Assembly: GCA_947448735.1 (NCBI GenBank) | Contig: CANFOS010000013.1 | Coordinates: forward strand, 1-64,000 | DNA: 64,000 bases | DNA from: Comamonadaceae bacterium | GTDB taxonomy: Bacteria > Pseudomonadota > Gammaproteobacteria > Burkholderiales > Burkholderiaceae_C | Direction: 5' to 3' | Shown: positions 38,207 through 46,702 of the stretch, piece by piece | How positions within the stretch are numbered: position 1 is the first letter of the stretch | How the letters are laid out: each line of letters starts with the position of its first letter | Program-made: the position numbers and the translations under genes | Notes under the pieces: generated by a model | The model's input: only the letters and a program-made list of their open reading frames with translations | Told to the model about the DNA's origin: nothing | Database searches by the model: none

Positions 38207-38500
38207 ATGTCTATCTCCATAGCCCAATCCCGCCAGCAGCTGTCTGCCCTGATCGCTGCGGCACAGCAGCAACCCCAAGTCATCACCAACCGCAATAAGC
38301 CCGTGGCGGTGCTGGTGTCGGCAGAATACTTTGCCCGAAGCCAGGCCGCTGTGAAGCCCGTTGACGACAGCTTTTACGCGCAGGTGCAGCAGTTGCGAGA
38401 GACCTTCCCGCCCCAAGACGATACCGGTCTGACTGTGCCAGACACCTCTGCGCGCCAAGCGCCTTGGCAGCGCGCCAATGACTTTGCGGGTCCTGTTTAA
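38207..38500 (+). CDS. Phd/YefM-type antitoxin
   Basis: The 97-residue protein has the Phd DNA-binding fold: SISIAQSRQQLSALIAAAQ followed by PQVITNRNKPVAVLVSAEYF. An AAAGGA site precedes ATG 38207. The C-terminal half is proline-rich and probably binds the PIN toxin encoded 12 bp downstream. Good match to the family in length and sequence. Confidence 0.88.
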   Translation: MSISIAQSRQQLSALIAAAQQQPQVITNRNKPVAVLVSAEYFARSQAAVKPVDDSFYAQVQQLRETFPPQDDTGLTVPDTSARQAPWQRANDFAGPV

Positions 38501-38511
38501 AGCTGCCCGGT

Positions 38512-38922
38512 ATGAGCGCCACCATCGTTCTGGCTGACACCAACGTCATCAGTGAGTTTGTGAAAAGCACACCCAACGCGCAGGTGATGCGCTGGCTGGA
38601 GTCGGTGCAACTCATGGCCATCTCTGCGGTCACGCTGGAAGAGGCTCACTTCGGGCTGGCCTGGCAACCCAACACCCGCAAACTGGCGCTGTTCAACGCA
38701 TTGGTCCAACGCATGCACTGCGTGTACCCCATCACCCCCGCCATCGCACAGCGCGGCGGCGCCTTGCGGGGGCAGTTCCAGGCCCAGGGCATCACACGCA
38801 GCACGCCAGACATGCTGATAGCTGCCACCGCCATAGAGCATCAACTGGTGCTGGCCACCCGCAACGTGCGCGACTTTTTAGGCTGCGGGGTGCAGGTCGT
38901 GAACCCATTTGATTTTTCATAA
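38512..38922 (+). CDS. PIN-domain toxin (VapC-like), partner of Phd antitoxin
   Basis: The 136-residue PIN protein has VLADTNVISEFVKS (Asp 9 region), the acidic residue in VTLEEAHFGL and the STPDMLIAATA and TRNVRDF segments typical of FitB/VapC toxins. It follows the Phd-type antitoxin by 12 bp. This is the third PIN toxin in 5.6 kb, each with a different antitoxin type. Confidence 0.9.
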   Translation: MSATIVLADTNVISEFVKSTPNAQVMRWLESVQLMAISAVTLEEAHFGLAWQPNTRKLALFNALVQRMHCVYPITPAIAQRGGALRGQFQAQGITRSTPDMLIAATAIEHQLVLATRNVRDFLGCGVQVVNPFDFS

Positions 38923-38943
38923 GCCGGTTAGCATTCCCAGCCT

Positions 38944-40584
38944 ATGGCTACCTTGCATCCCGCGCTTTCATCAATTCACCCCCGCAGCCTGGGCAGTTAC
39001 CGCGAGCGCGACGTGCTTGCCATGCTTGAGCAGGGTCTGCCTGACGGGTTTGATGTGTTTCACAGCGTTGACTGGTCGACCATGTACGAGGGTCGGCAGA
39101 CTTTTGGTGAGGTGGACCTGGTGGTGATGGGGCCGGGCGGTCATGTCACGCTTTTAGAAGTGAAGGCGGGTGCGGTAGAGCTATCAGACACAGAGTTCAC
39201 CAAGTCCTATAGTGGCGCGGCCGGGCGTCAAGACAAGAACGTGAGCCATCAAGCGCGCCGCCAGCACCACGGCCTGACGCGCGGGCTTGAAGATGCCGGA
39301 CTGGCCGCCGTGCGGGTGGCCCACTTTGTGGTGCTGCCCGACCAGCTGGTGGCGCAGGGCACAGTGGCCTATCCGCGCGAAAGAATCATTGATGCCGGGC
39401 AGATGGACGACTTGACCGGGCTGGTGCGCGGATCTTTTCCTGCTACCAGTCTGCCAGCGCCCACGCGTGCGAAGGTGCATGACTTTCTGGTCAACCGCTT
39501 TGGGCTGCAACCTGACCCTTCTACGCTCATTGGGCAGGTACAAAGAGCCAGTGTGGCTCTGGCTGACGGCCTGGCCACCTGGGTGCCGCGCATATCGCAT
39601 GCGGGCGGTGCGTTTGTGGTGGAGGCCACCGCTGGGTCGGGCAAGACGCAGCTGGCGCTGGCATTGCTCAGAGACGCATCGGCGCGCAAGCTTCGGTCGG
39701 CCTATGTCTGTTTTAATCGCTCGCTCGCTGACCATATGGCCAGCGTCTCGCCGCCCGTGGCAGAGGTGGCCACTTTTCATGAGTACTGCGCGCAATTTGC
39801 CAGGGGCCGTGGCCATGAGCCAGACTTTGCCGACACCAGCGTTTACGCCCGCATGGCAGACGAGCTGTGCGCGCATGCCGGCGAGCAGTCGGTGCGGCTG
39901 GACTTGCTGGTGGTCGACGAGTCGCAAGACTTTGAGCCCAGCTGGGTGCAGGCGCTGGTCGCGCGGCTCAAGCCCGATGGCCGGTTTTATGTGCTGGGTG
40001 ACCCGGACCAGCAGGTGTACCCGCGCGAAAGCTTTGACATGATGGATGCCGTGCACGTCAAGTGCATGGACAACTTTCGCAGCCCAGTGCGGGTGGTTGA
40101 GGTCATCAACCGCCTGCGCCTGGCAACCGAGCGGGTGACGCCAAAGTCGGCTTATCCGGGCGATCTGCCGTACTTTGAAGCCTATGGCGCTGGCCCAAAA
40201 GACGGTCTGCATGCACTTGAAAAATGTCTCAAGAAGCTGCTGGCAGAGGGTTACACCGCGTCCCAGATTGCGGTGATCAGCTTTGCTGGGCGCGAGCGCT
40301 CCGAGCTGTCGACCGCCACGCACCTTGCCGGGCTCAGTACCCGCCGTTTTTTGGGCACGTACGACAGCGCCGGCAACGCGCTGTGGAGCCAAGGCGAGTT
40401 GTTGGTAGAGACCATCTACCGATTCAAAGGCCAGAGCGCGCCGGTGGTGGTGCTGTGCGAGATCGACTTCAAAGAACTCAGTGCCAAAGAGCTGCGCAAA
40501 CTTTTTGTCGGCTTCACGCGCGCGCAGCTGCGCCTGGTGTGCCTGATGTCTCAGGCGGCTTCGCAATTGCTGCTGTCGCGATGA
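38944..40584 (+). CDS. NERD-domain nuclease fused to SF1 (UvrD/Rep-like) helicase
   Basis: The 546-residue protein starts with a NERD nuclease-related domain: SYRERDVLAML, GEVDLVVMGPGGHVTLLEVKAG with the D...ExK nuclease pattern. A compact SF1 helicase follows: Walker A ATAGSGKTQ, Walker B VVDESQDF, motif III GDPDQQVY, motif IV NFRSPVRV and motif VI LFVGFTRAQLRL. Its size is small for a full UvrD. NERD-helicase proteins occur in several defence islands and in mobile DNA. It overlaps the next gene as ATGA. A long open frame opposite (39184-40566) is a shadow. Confidence 0.88.
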   Translation: MATLHPALSSIHPRSLGSYRERDVLAMLEQGLPDGFDVFHSVDWSTMYEGRQTFGEVDLVVMGPGGHVTLLEVKAGAVELSDTEFTKSYSGAAGRQDKNVSHQARRQHHGLTRGLEDAGLAAVRVAHFVVLPDQLVAQGTVAYPRERIIDAGQMDDLTGLVRGSFPATSLPAPTRAKVHDFLVNRFGLQPDPSTLIGQVQRASVALADGLATWVPRISHAGGAFVVEATAGSGKTQLALALLRDASARKLRSAYVCFNRSLADHMASVSPPVAEVATFHEYCAQFARGRGHEPDFADTSVYARMADELCAHAGEQSVRLDLLVVDESQDFEPSWVQALVARLKPDGRFYVLGDPDQQVYPRESFDMMDAVHVKCMDNFRSPVRVVEVINRLRLATERVTPKSAYPGDLPYFEAYGAGPKDGLHALEKCLKKLLAEGYTASQIAVISFAGRERSELSTATHLAGLSTRRFLGTYDSAGNALWSQGELLVETIYRFKGQSAPVVVLCEIDFKELSAKELRKLFVGFTRAQLRLVCLMSQAASQLLLSR

Positions 40585-41129
40585 AAAACGCCGCCTACTA
40601 CCTGCCTGGCTACGGCGGCCTGTTGGCCACCGGCCTGGGCGCGGCTCTGCTTGCCCGCGGCCTTGATGTGACCGGTCGGCAAACGGTGGATGAGTTCAAG
40701 GCGCTGCCATTTCAAGAGCAGGTTGATCTGGTGGCGCAAGATTTACAGGCGCATTTCTGGCAAGCCGACGCCCGCGTGGTGGCCAACTCCTTCGGGGCTT
40801 ATCTGTTCTTGCATGCGCAGGCGCAGCTGCCGCCATTTCCGGGCAGGGTGCTGTTGCTCTCACCCATCGTGGGCGAGTTCTCTAACGACGAGACGCAGAT
40901 GAACTTCATTCCGCCCCGTGCTGAGCGGCTGAAGGCGTTGGCACAGGCCGGGCAGTACCCGCCACTGGCGCACTGCGAGGTGCATGTGGGCGACCAAGAC
41001 TGGCAAAGCAACCCTGTGAATGTGGCGGCGTTTGGCAAGCAGCTCGGGCTGGCGGTGACCATCGTGCCGCAAGCGGGCCACATGCTGGACAAAACCTATG
41101 TCAGCGCCTTGCTGGACCGCTGGCTTTGA
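40581..41129 (+). CDS. RBBP9/YdeN-like small alpha/beta hydrolase
   Basis: The 182-residue protein resembles the RBBP9/YdeN serine hydrolases: YLPGYGG at the N-terminus, the nucleophile elbow ANSFGAY (Ser), an Asp in VGDQDW and a His in AGHML. It begins inside the stop codon of the NERD-helicase gene, so it is co-translated with a nuclease-helicase. Substrates of this family are poorly defined; a serine esterase or peptidase is likely. Confidence 0.8.
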   Translation: MKNAAYYLPGYGGLLATGLGAALLARGLDVTGRQTVDEFKALPFQEQVDLVAQDLQAHFWQADARVVANSFGAYLFLHAQAQLPPFPGRVLLLSPIVGEFSNDETQMNFIPPRAERLKALAQAGQYPPLAHCEVHVGDQDWQSNPVNVAAFGKQLGLAVTIVPQAGHMLDKTYVSALLDRWL

Positions 41130-41274
41130 TGTTCTTGCGCTATGCCCGCCAAGTTTGGTGCCGTGTAGCCTAGTCGCCCCAAAGTTTTGCAACTCGCGCA
41201 AAAGGCTCATCTCATGAGCCTGCGATCAGCTCCAATACACAATAGGACACTGCAAAAAGACAACAAGGCAAAGC

Positions 41275-41556
41275 ATGAACGAACCGGATTTTTTAAACGA
41301 GGTCGCGCAATCGATTGAACGCATGGACGAGGACTTGCGGACGCATTTCCGCACGGTCACCCGCATGCTGATGGCCTGCTACCTGGACGATAGCCAGAAG
41401 GCGGCGGTTTTTGTCACCCGGGGTGAAGGCGAGACTGCTTCCCTGGTGTCTGTGAACGCCGACGATGAAGAGCTCAGCAAAATGATGTTCTTCATGAAAG
41501 AGATGACGGGCGAGGCGATGTTGATCGGCGCCGGTCGGCCTCAAGATCTTCATTGA
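41275..41556 (+). CDS. Small acidic protein of unknown function
   Basis: The 93-residue protein has no signal peptide or cysteine pair and is acidic (ERMDEDLRTHFR, NADDEELSKMMFFMKEM). ACAAGGCAAAGC precedes ATG 41275. I do not recognise the family. It stands alone between the hydrolase and the transglutaminase-like gene and may be co-expressed with the latter, 43 bp downstream. Confidence 0.6.
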   Translation: MNEPDFLNEVAQSIERMDEDLRTHFRTVTRMLMACYLDDSQKAAVFVTRGEGETASLVSVNADDEELSKMMFFMKEMTGEAMLIGAGRPQDLH

Positions 41557-41599
41557 GCCTTTTGCCAAGTGCGGCCGTTGACCAGAAATGGAAAGAAAT

Positions 41600-43558
41600 A
41601 TGGACGCAACGCTAAAAAATCAGATACCGCGCATGTCAAAACAGAAAGTTGCCATGAGACACAACTGCCTCACAAATGAACCGCACCAAGTCATACTGCT
41701 GCTGCAAAAGGTCACCCAGCTTTTGGCGGTCATGGTGTTGTTTTTGACGGCCAGCGCTGGGTACGCCGCTTACAAGCCCGCCTTCACCGAGGTGCTTGAT
41801 TTCACGCATTTCCACGTGAATGCCGATGGCAGTGCATTTCAGACGACGCAGAGTTCTATCCGCATTGAGACAGAAAGGGGGGTAAGCGGCTTCTCCGAGC
41901 GGGAGGTCTACTACAACGGCACGTTTGAAAACGTTGAGGTGCTGGAGGCCTACACACTGCAGCCCGACGGCACAAAACTGCACCTTGCTGCTGACAAGAT
42001 TCGCACCCAGGATGCAGCTTCTGACAGCACGCAGATATTCACCGACGGCAAGGTCAAGGTGATGATTTACCCCCAGGTGCAGGTGGGTAGCGTGCTGTAT
42101 TTCAAGGTAAAGACCCATCAGCACACGCCGACATTTCCGGGGCACTTTGTCTGGTCTAGCAATTACTCGCCGTTTATCAGCTACGAAAACGTGGAGGTGG
42201 TGATCACCCACGACCCGGCCATTGACTTGCGTTTTGCGCCGCGTGGCATGAGCGGCGGTGCTGAGCCCTTGCTGCCCACGGATGTGCCGGGCAGCGTACG
42301 CCACCGTTACACGTATCGCCAGACTGACTATCTGCCGCCCGAGCCCGGCGTGATAGCGCTGGCGGACTTTGCCCCCAGGTTTGCTGTCAGTAGCTTTAAA
42401 ACCTACGCAGAGGTGGCACAGGCTTACCAGTCAAGGGCCCGGCCCAAGGCCGATGTGACGCCCGCTGTCGAATCGCTGGCCCGCAGCCTGACAACAGCGA
42501 ACCAGTCAGTCGAGCAAAAAAGCCGCAGCTTGTACAACTGGGTGAGCAAGAACATCCGCTATGTGGGTGTGTATGTCGGGGCAGGGGGCTTCGTGCCGCA
42601 TTCCGCCCAGAGTATTCTGGACAACCGCTACGGCGACTGCAAAGACCACGTGGTGTTGCTGGAGGCGCTTCTTAGAGCGGTGGGGATTGAGAGCAGCCCG
42701 GTCTTGATTTATGCCGGCAATTCGTATCGATTGCCCGACCTTGCCACGCCTTACGCCTTTAACCATGCGATCACGTTCATACCTGCCTTGAACTTGTTCC
42801 TGGACTCCACGGCAGAGTTTGCACCGTTTGGTCTTTTGCCTCTGGAAATTTTGCAACAACCCGCGTTAATCACCACGACAGGCACAGTCAGTCAGACGCC
42901 GTTAATGGATGCGAAGCAACATTACGCAGAAACGCATACCAAGCTGGCGTTGCGCTTTGATGGCTCTGTGACGGGCTCGTCGACCACACAGACTTTCGGG
43001 CACCTGCAGATCAGGTCACGCGCATCACAGGCCGCCAACAAAGACAAAGACCCCGAGGCGCGGATCACCAGCATGCTGTATCGGTTTTTGGAGTCGGGCA
43101 GCGGCACGATGAACTTTCCAGATCCCAAAGACTTTGACGCGCCTTGGGTGCTCACGTCCACCTTTGAACTCGATCCGCTTTTCAACTTTCCAGGCCCCAG
43201 CGCGATGACCATTCCGGTGGGCATCGCCCCGGGCAATATCAAATGGCTTTCAATGGCGCGCGCCAACTTGAACAATAAGTTTCCAGAAAGCTGCACAACA
43301 ACCCGCTACATAGAGAACACGGAACTCGCCGTTCCAAAAGGAATCGTCATGCAGGCCGTTCCCAAAAGCGTGTCATTTCAGCGCGGGGCACTGCACTACA
43401 AAGCCAGTTACACCCGCAATGCAAACACCCTGAATGTAAGAAGAGAATTGCTGATCCAAAGAGAGCAGCGCTTTTGCATGCCGTCTGACGAAAAAGACTG
43501 GCTGGCCTTGACGAAAGTCATGAAAAAAGACCTGCGGGGGCAGATTTTTATACGCTGA
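41600..43558 (+). CDS. Exported transglutaminase-like protein with DUF3857 domain
   Basis: The protein of about 652 residues has a hydrophobic export segment (LLAVMVLFLTASAGYAA) near residues 40-58, an N-terminal beta-rich DUF3857 domain, and a transglutaminase-like core with catalytic Cys in YGDCKDHVV, His in FNHAIT and Asp in LDSTAEF. ATG 41600 with GGAAAG four nt upstream is preferred over 41588. Such proteins act in the periplasm or outside, probably as peptidases or acyltransferases. The C-terminal third is beta-rich without recognised motif. Two related genes of unknown function follow it. Confidence 0.82.
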   Translation: MDATLKNQIPRMSKQKVAMRHNCLTNEPHQVILLLQKVTQLLAVMVLFLTASAGYAAYKPAFTEVLDFTHFHVNADGSAFQTTQSSIRIETERGVSGFSEREVYYNGTFENVEVLEAYTLQPDGTKLHLAADKIRTQDAASDSTQIFTDGKVKVMIYPQVQVGSVLYFKVKTHQHTPTFPGHFVWSSNYSPFISYENVEVVITHDPAIDLRFAPRGMSGGAEPLLPTDVPGSVRHRYTYRQTDYLPPEPGVIALADFAPRFAVSSFKTYAEVAQAYQSRARPKADVTPAVESLARSLTTANQSVEQKSRSLYNWVSKNIRYVGVYVGAGGFVPHSAQSILDNRYGDCKDHVVLLEALLRAVGIESSPVLIYAGNSYRLPDLATPYAFNHAITFIPALNLFLDSTAEFAPFGLLPLEILQQPALITTTGTVSQTPLMDAKQHYAETHTKLALRFDGSVTGSSTTQTFGHLQIRSRASQAANKDKDPEARITSMLYRFLESGSGTMNFPDPKDFDAPWVLTSTFELDPLFNFPGPSAMTIPVGIAPGNIKWLSMARANLNNKFPESCTTTRYIENTELAVPKGIVMQAVPKSVSFQRGALHYKASYTRNANTLNVRRELLIQREQRFCMPSDEKDWLALTKVMKKDLRGQIFIR

Positions 43559-43693
43559 GTTGGTCAAAGGCTCATGCTGGGCAGACAAGCGCATGTTTGC
43601 CAAAAGCCTTGTTGGACCGTCAGAAGTTTGAGCGAGATGGCTTGATGGAATAATCTGCCGGATCTATTGATGAACGGTACTCAAGGAGCCGAT

Positions 43694-44122
43694 ATGAACT
43701 GGTTGATTCAACAAATGTCCCGTAGAACTGTGCAACTGGCGACTGCCGCTTTGTTCGTCTGGCTAGGTCTGATCGCGCAGGCGCATGCGCAGAGCCCCAT
43801 TCGCATTCAGTTTGCAAAAGGAGCCATCAGCGCGGAGTGGAAAGGGAAGATTTACGACGGCTCCCAGGACTTCGTGTTGCGATTGGGTCGAGGTCAGTCG
43901 CTGACGGTCAGCAGTCCGGATGTGTACACCTGGTCCGTCAGAGGCCCCAATGGGCGTGAATTGGGATGCAATGGGTCAAATTATTGCAGTCCTGCTGAGG
44001 ATATTTTTTCGTTGCCCCTGTCAGGAGACTACCTGATCAGCACGAGTTACCGCATGAGCAGCTGCGCCACCTGTCCGGTGGCCAACTCTCGAAGTGTCAA
44101 TGTGGTTTTCATTGTGAAGTGA
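43694..44122 (+). CDS. Small secreted protein with a PPC-like beta domain
   Basis: The 142-residue protein has a signal peptide (LATAALFVWLGLIAQAHAQ) and a beta-rich domain IQFAKGAISAEWKGKIYDG then SQDFVLRLGRGQSLTVS, resembling pre-peptidase C-terminal domains. Four cysteines (CNGSNYC, CATC) may form disulfides in the periplasm. ATG 43694 follows an AAGGAG site. It lies 210 bp upstream of the caspase-associated operon and could be a partner of it; no direct evidence links them. Confidence 0.65.
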   Translation: MNWLIQQMSRRTVQLATAALFVWLGLIAQAHAQSPIRIQFAKGAISAEWKGKIYDGSQDFVLRLGRGQSLTVSSPDVYTWSVRGPNGRELGCNGSNYCSPAEDIFSLPLSGDYLISTSYRMSSCATCPVANSRSVNVVFIVK

Positions 44123-44332
44123 CTGCCGTACCCATTGAGTTTTGGGTCATCTGACCAGCCACTACCCGTCAGTTCTTTGACCATGGCGGCGATGATCTTG
44201 CTGTCGCGCCGCAAATGGCTTGAATACGTCATGTCCGGCGCTGGCTCCACGGTTGCGGTGGCGGGCGGTCTGGCCGCGTTCCAACCCTGAAGTCTGTTAC
44301 ATTTGAATCGATAAATTCTTCAAAATGATAAG

Positions 44333-46102
44333 ATGATTTCGTCAGGTCGCCACCGATATGTGTGCTGCAGGTGTGAGGCCGAACACGCTCCATTGGTCGC
44401 GGCCTGTCCAAAGTGTGGCCCGGGAGGGCACGGACACTTCACGCTCGATCCTCTGACAGGAAGCGTATCCCTCATTTGCGATGGTTGCGGCGAGCCACAA
44501 ACTGCGCTGGATAGCCCAACCATTCATTGCACGGCCTGCCACCAAGGTACTTACGACTGGTGGGACAGCAGCCAAGCCACCTGGTTCAAACTGGACCTGT
44601 CGGTTCCAGCTGAAGACAGCAAAGGCACCTGGATTTGCGGCGAGTTTGACGGCGATTACGACGGCATATTGCAGCCTGAGCAGCGCCACGCCATCGGTCT
44701 GACGGGTCAACCGGTTTTCTACGACATCCAATTCAAGCACGGGTATTTAAAAAATCCCTACAAAGTCGACAACCCCCCGCAAAGTGTGGCCCGCAATGAA
44801 GTTCGGCCCTTCACAGTGCCTTTGCTTTTTCCTGTCGACGTGCAAACACCTGAGGGCGTCAGCCGTGTCGGCTTGAAGAGTTTTCGCCTTCATCACTGGA
44901 CACAGACCGCAGACAATGAGGGATCTGCAGGAAGCCAGGTCAAACGGCATGGACGCTTGCAAGGCGTTGCCTACGGACTGCTGGATGAATCGGTCAAGCC
45001 CACACCATCAGAGCCAGAAGCACCGCAAAATCAAATCAGCAACCCTCAGGCGCGCGCTACAGAAAACCTCGGCGAATCGACGGACTCCAATCCCGCGCCC
45101 GCGCCCGCGCCCGTTTCGCAAGACAACGAGGACAGTAGCAATTTAGACAACCCTTGTTTGATCTGCTCGTTTTTCTTTCAATTGCTGCTTTTTGGGCTGA
45201 CATGGCTGGCTTGTTCTTTGAAGGTTGCCGGTCTTTTCTGGCTCTTCATGTCGATCGTCTGCTGGCTGGACACCACCATCTTGCGCAACGACTGGCGCAT
45301 CAGCAACAAGTGGGTTGCGCTGGTGCTGGGGTTGCTGCTGATGCTCTGCTCGGGCGCGGGGTTGACGATTGGCTACTGGCCAAGCTTCCTCCAGGATTGC
45401 AAATTGTTGGCGCAAAACGCCTTACTGGTTTGCGCCGGCGCTTTTCTGTTGAGCACTTTCTTGCGCTCCTGTTTTGTCAAAACCACTTTGTTGGTCTTCC
45501 TCTTTGTCGCCTTGACAACCTGGTGCAAAACCCATGACCGCGCCTGCAAATTCATTCCGGCGACAAACTCATTTGCCATTAGCGCTGGCCAACTGGCCCA
45601 GCAGGTGGCCATCCTCACCGACTCGGACGTGAATTCAGACCTGATCAACGATGCCGGCCAGAACAATGTCAATGGTCAGCGCATCTCACTGGACCAGGCG
45701 AATCAGCACATTGAGTTGCTTGACGATTGCAAGAACAGGATTTACATCCCCTTTGGTTTCAACAGTGCGATCTTGGACTCAGAGACAGAAACCAAGCTCT
45801 ACCGCTTGGGCCAACTGCTGCAGCGGTATGCGCCTGAGCGCATCATTATTTCTGGATACACCAGCAACAACGCGGGTGATGAAACCCCGGCGGGATTTCT
45901 CAACAACATCAAACTGAGCGAACAACGCACCGAAACAGTTCGCCAATACCTGGTGGCCAATGAGTTCATCGAGGACAGCAAAATCGAAACACGCGGCTAT
46001 GGCCATAATGTGCCGATTTTGCCAAGAGACCCTGCCAACGACATCAACCGTCGGGTCGAGGTCAATATCCAATGCCCTTTGGCCCCAAACGGTAAGAGAT
46101 GA
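44333..46102 (+). CDS. Zinc-ribbon, five-transmembrane, OmpA-domain protein
   Basis: The 589-residue protein has three parts. Residues 1-70 carry paired cysteines CCRC...CPKC and CDGC...CTAC, a tandem zinc ribbon. After a Pro/Ala-rich linker (about residues 225-270), five hydrophobic segments lie between about 275 and 405 (LICSFFFQLLLFGLTWLAC, VALVLGLLLMLCS and others). Residues 470-589 are an OmpA/MotB-type peptidoglycan-binding domain (GFNSAILDSETETKL, LSEQRTETVRQYL, NRRVEV). With an odd number of membrane segments the zinc ribbon would be cytoplasmic and OmpA periplasmic. It is first in the operon with DUF4407 and caspase genes. Confidence 0.8.
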   Translation: MISSGRHRYVCCRCEAEHAPLVAACPKCGPGGHGHFTLDPLTGSVSLICDGCGEPQTALDSPTIHCTACHQGTYDWWDSSQATWFKLDLSVPAEDSKGTWICGEFDGDYDGILQPEQRHAIGLTGQPVFYDIQFKHGYLKNPYKVDNPPQSVARNEVRPFTVPLLFPVDVQTPEGVSRVGLKSFRLHHWTQTADNEGSAGSQVKRHGRLQGVAYGLLDESVKPTPSEPEAPQNQISNPQARATENLGESTDSNPAPAPAPVSQDNEDSSNLDNPCLICSFFFQLLLFGLTWLACSLKVAGLFWLFMSIVCWLDTTILRNDWRISNKWVALVLGLLLMLCSGAGLTIGYWPSFLQDCKLLAQNALLVCAGAFLLSTFLRSCFVKTTLLVFLFVALTTWCKTHDRACKFIPATNSFAISAGQLAQQVAILTDSDVNSDLINDAGQNNVNGQRISLDQANQHIELLDDCKNRIYIPFGFNSAILDSETETKLYRLGQLLQRYAPERIIISGYTSNNAGDETPAGFLNNIKLSEQRTETVRQYLVANEFIEDSKIETRGYGHNVPILPRDPANDINRRVEVNIQCPLAPNGKR

Positions 46103-46108
46103 ACTGAC

Positions 46109-46702
46109 ATGCATTTGTTACCCAAAATCCATTCTTGCCATTTCCCGCACCAGGTTCAAGGTGCCGGCCAGCTCACGCCGCTGAGGATTCAGGTGTCCGG
46201 CTGGGGCAGGTTGCAAGTCAAGGCCCTTGATAAGCCTGAATTCACTGGGTACAAAAGGACGCTGTCGGCCAAGGCACATGTCATTGAACTGAATGTCCCC
46301 AAAGGCAGTCGCATTCAGGTTCGTCTCTGGAACCTCTTTGGCTGGTCCACGTTGTGGCTTCAAACGCCTGTGAACAACACACCGGTCTCTGCCATCCGGC
46401 AAACCCGACCGATTTCAAAGCACATGCCATTGCCTGGAATCGCTGTGCCCAAGTTGATGCATCCGATTTTGGCTCTCCAAACTCTTCGCACCCAACGGCA
46501 ATCCCTCAGATTGAAAGCCCGACACACAGGGCAAAAATTGGGCGCCAAGATTGCGCGTTTGCAAGCGCAGATTGCCGTGCCTTCAGCCCGCCACCTGGAT
46601 GACTTTCAGCACACCACCCCCAACTTCAAATCCCGCTTGCACAAGAACGTGCTGAAAGCGCCTCAACAAAATTTTGACCTCCGTGAAAGGAAGCTGCGAT
46701 GA
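46109..46702 (+). CDS. Orphan protein of unknown function in caspase-DUF4407 operon
   Basis: The 197-residue protein has no clear signal or membrane segment. The first half is beta-rich (LRIQVSGWGRLQVKALDKPE, VIELNVPKGSRIQVRLWN), and the second half is basic and helical (LRLKARHTGQKLGAKIARLQ). It lies 6 bp after the OmpA gene and overlaps the DUF4407 gene as ATGA, so it is a structural member of the operon. I do not recognise the family. An adaptor or sensing role is possible. Confidence 0.65.
   Translation: MHLLPKIHSCHFPHQVQGAGQLTPLRIQVSGWGRLQVKALDKPEFTGYKRTLSAKAHVIELNVPKGSRIQVRLWNLFGWSTLWLQTPVNNTPVSAIRQTRPISKHMPLPGIAVPKLMHPILALQTLRTQRQSLRLKARHTGQKLGAKIARLQAQIAVPSARHLDDFQHTTPNFKSRLHKNVLKAPQQNFDLRERKLR

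Noticed and set aside
39184..40566. 460-residue open frame on the minus strand
   Set aside because: It is opposite the NERD-helicase gene, has no ribosome-binding site or recognisable motif, and is a GC-rich shadow frame.
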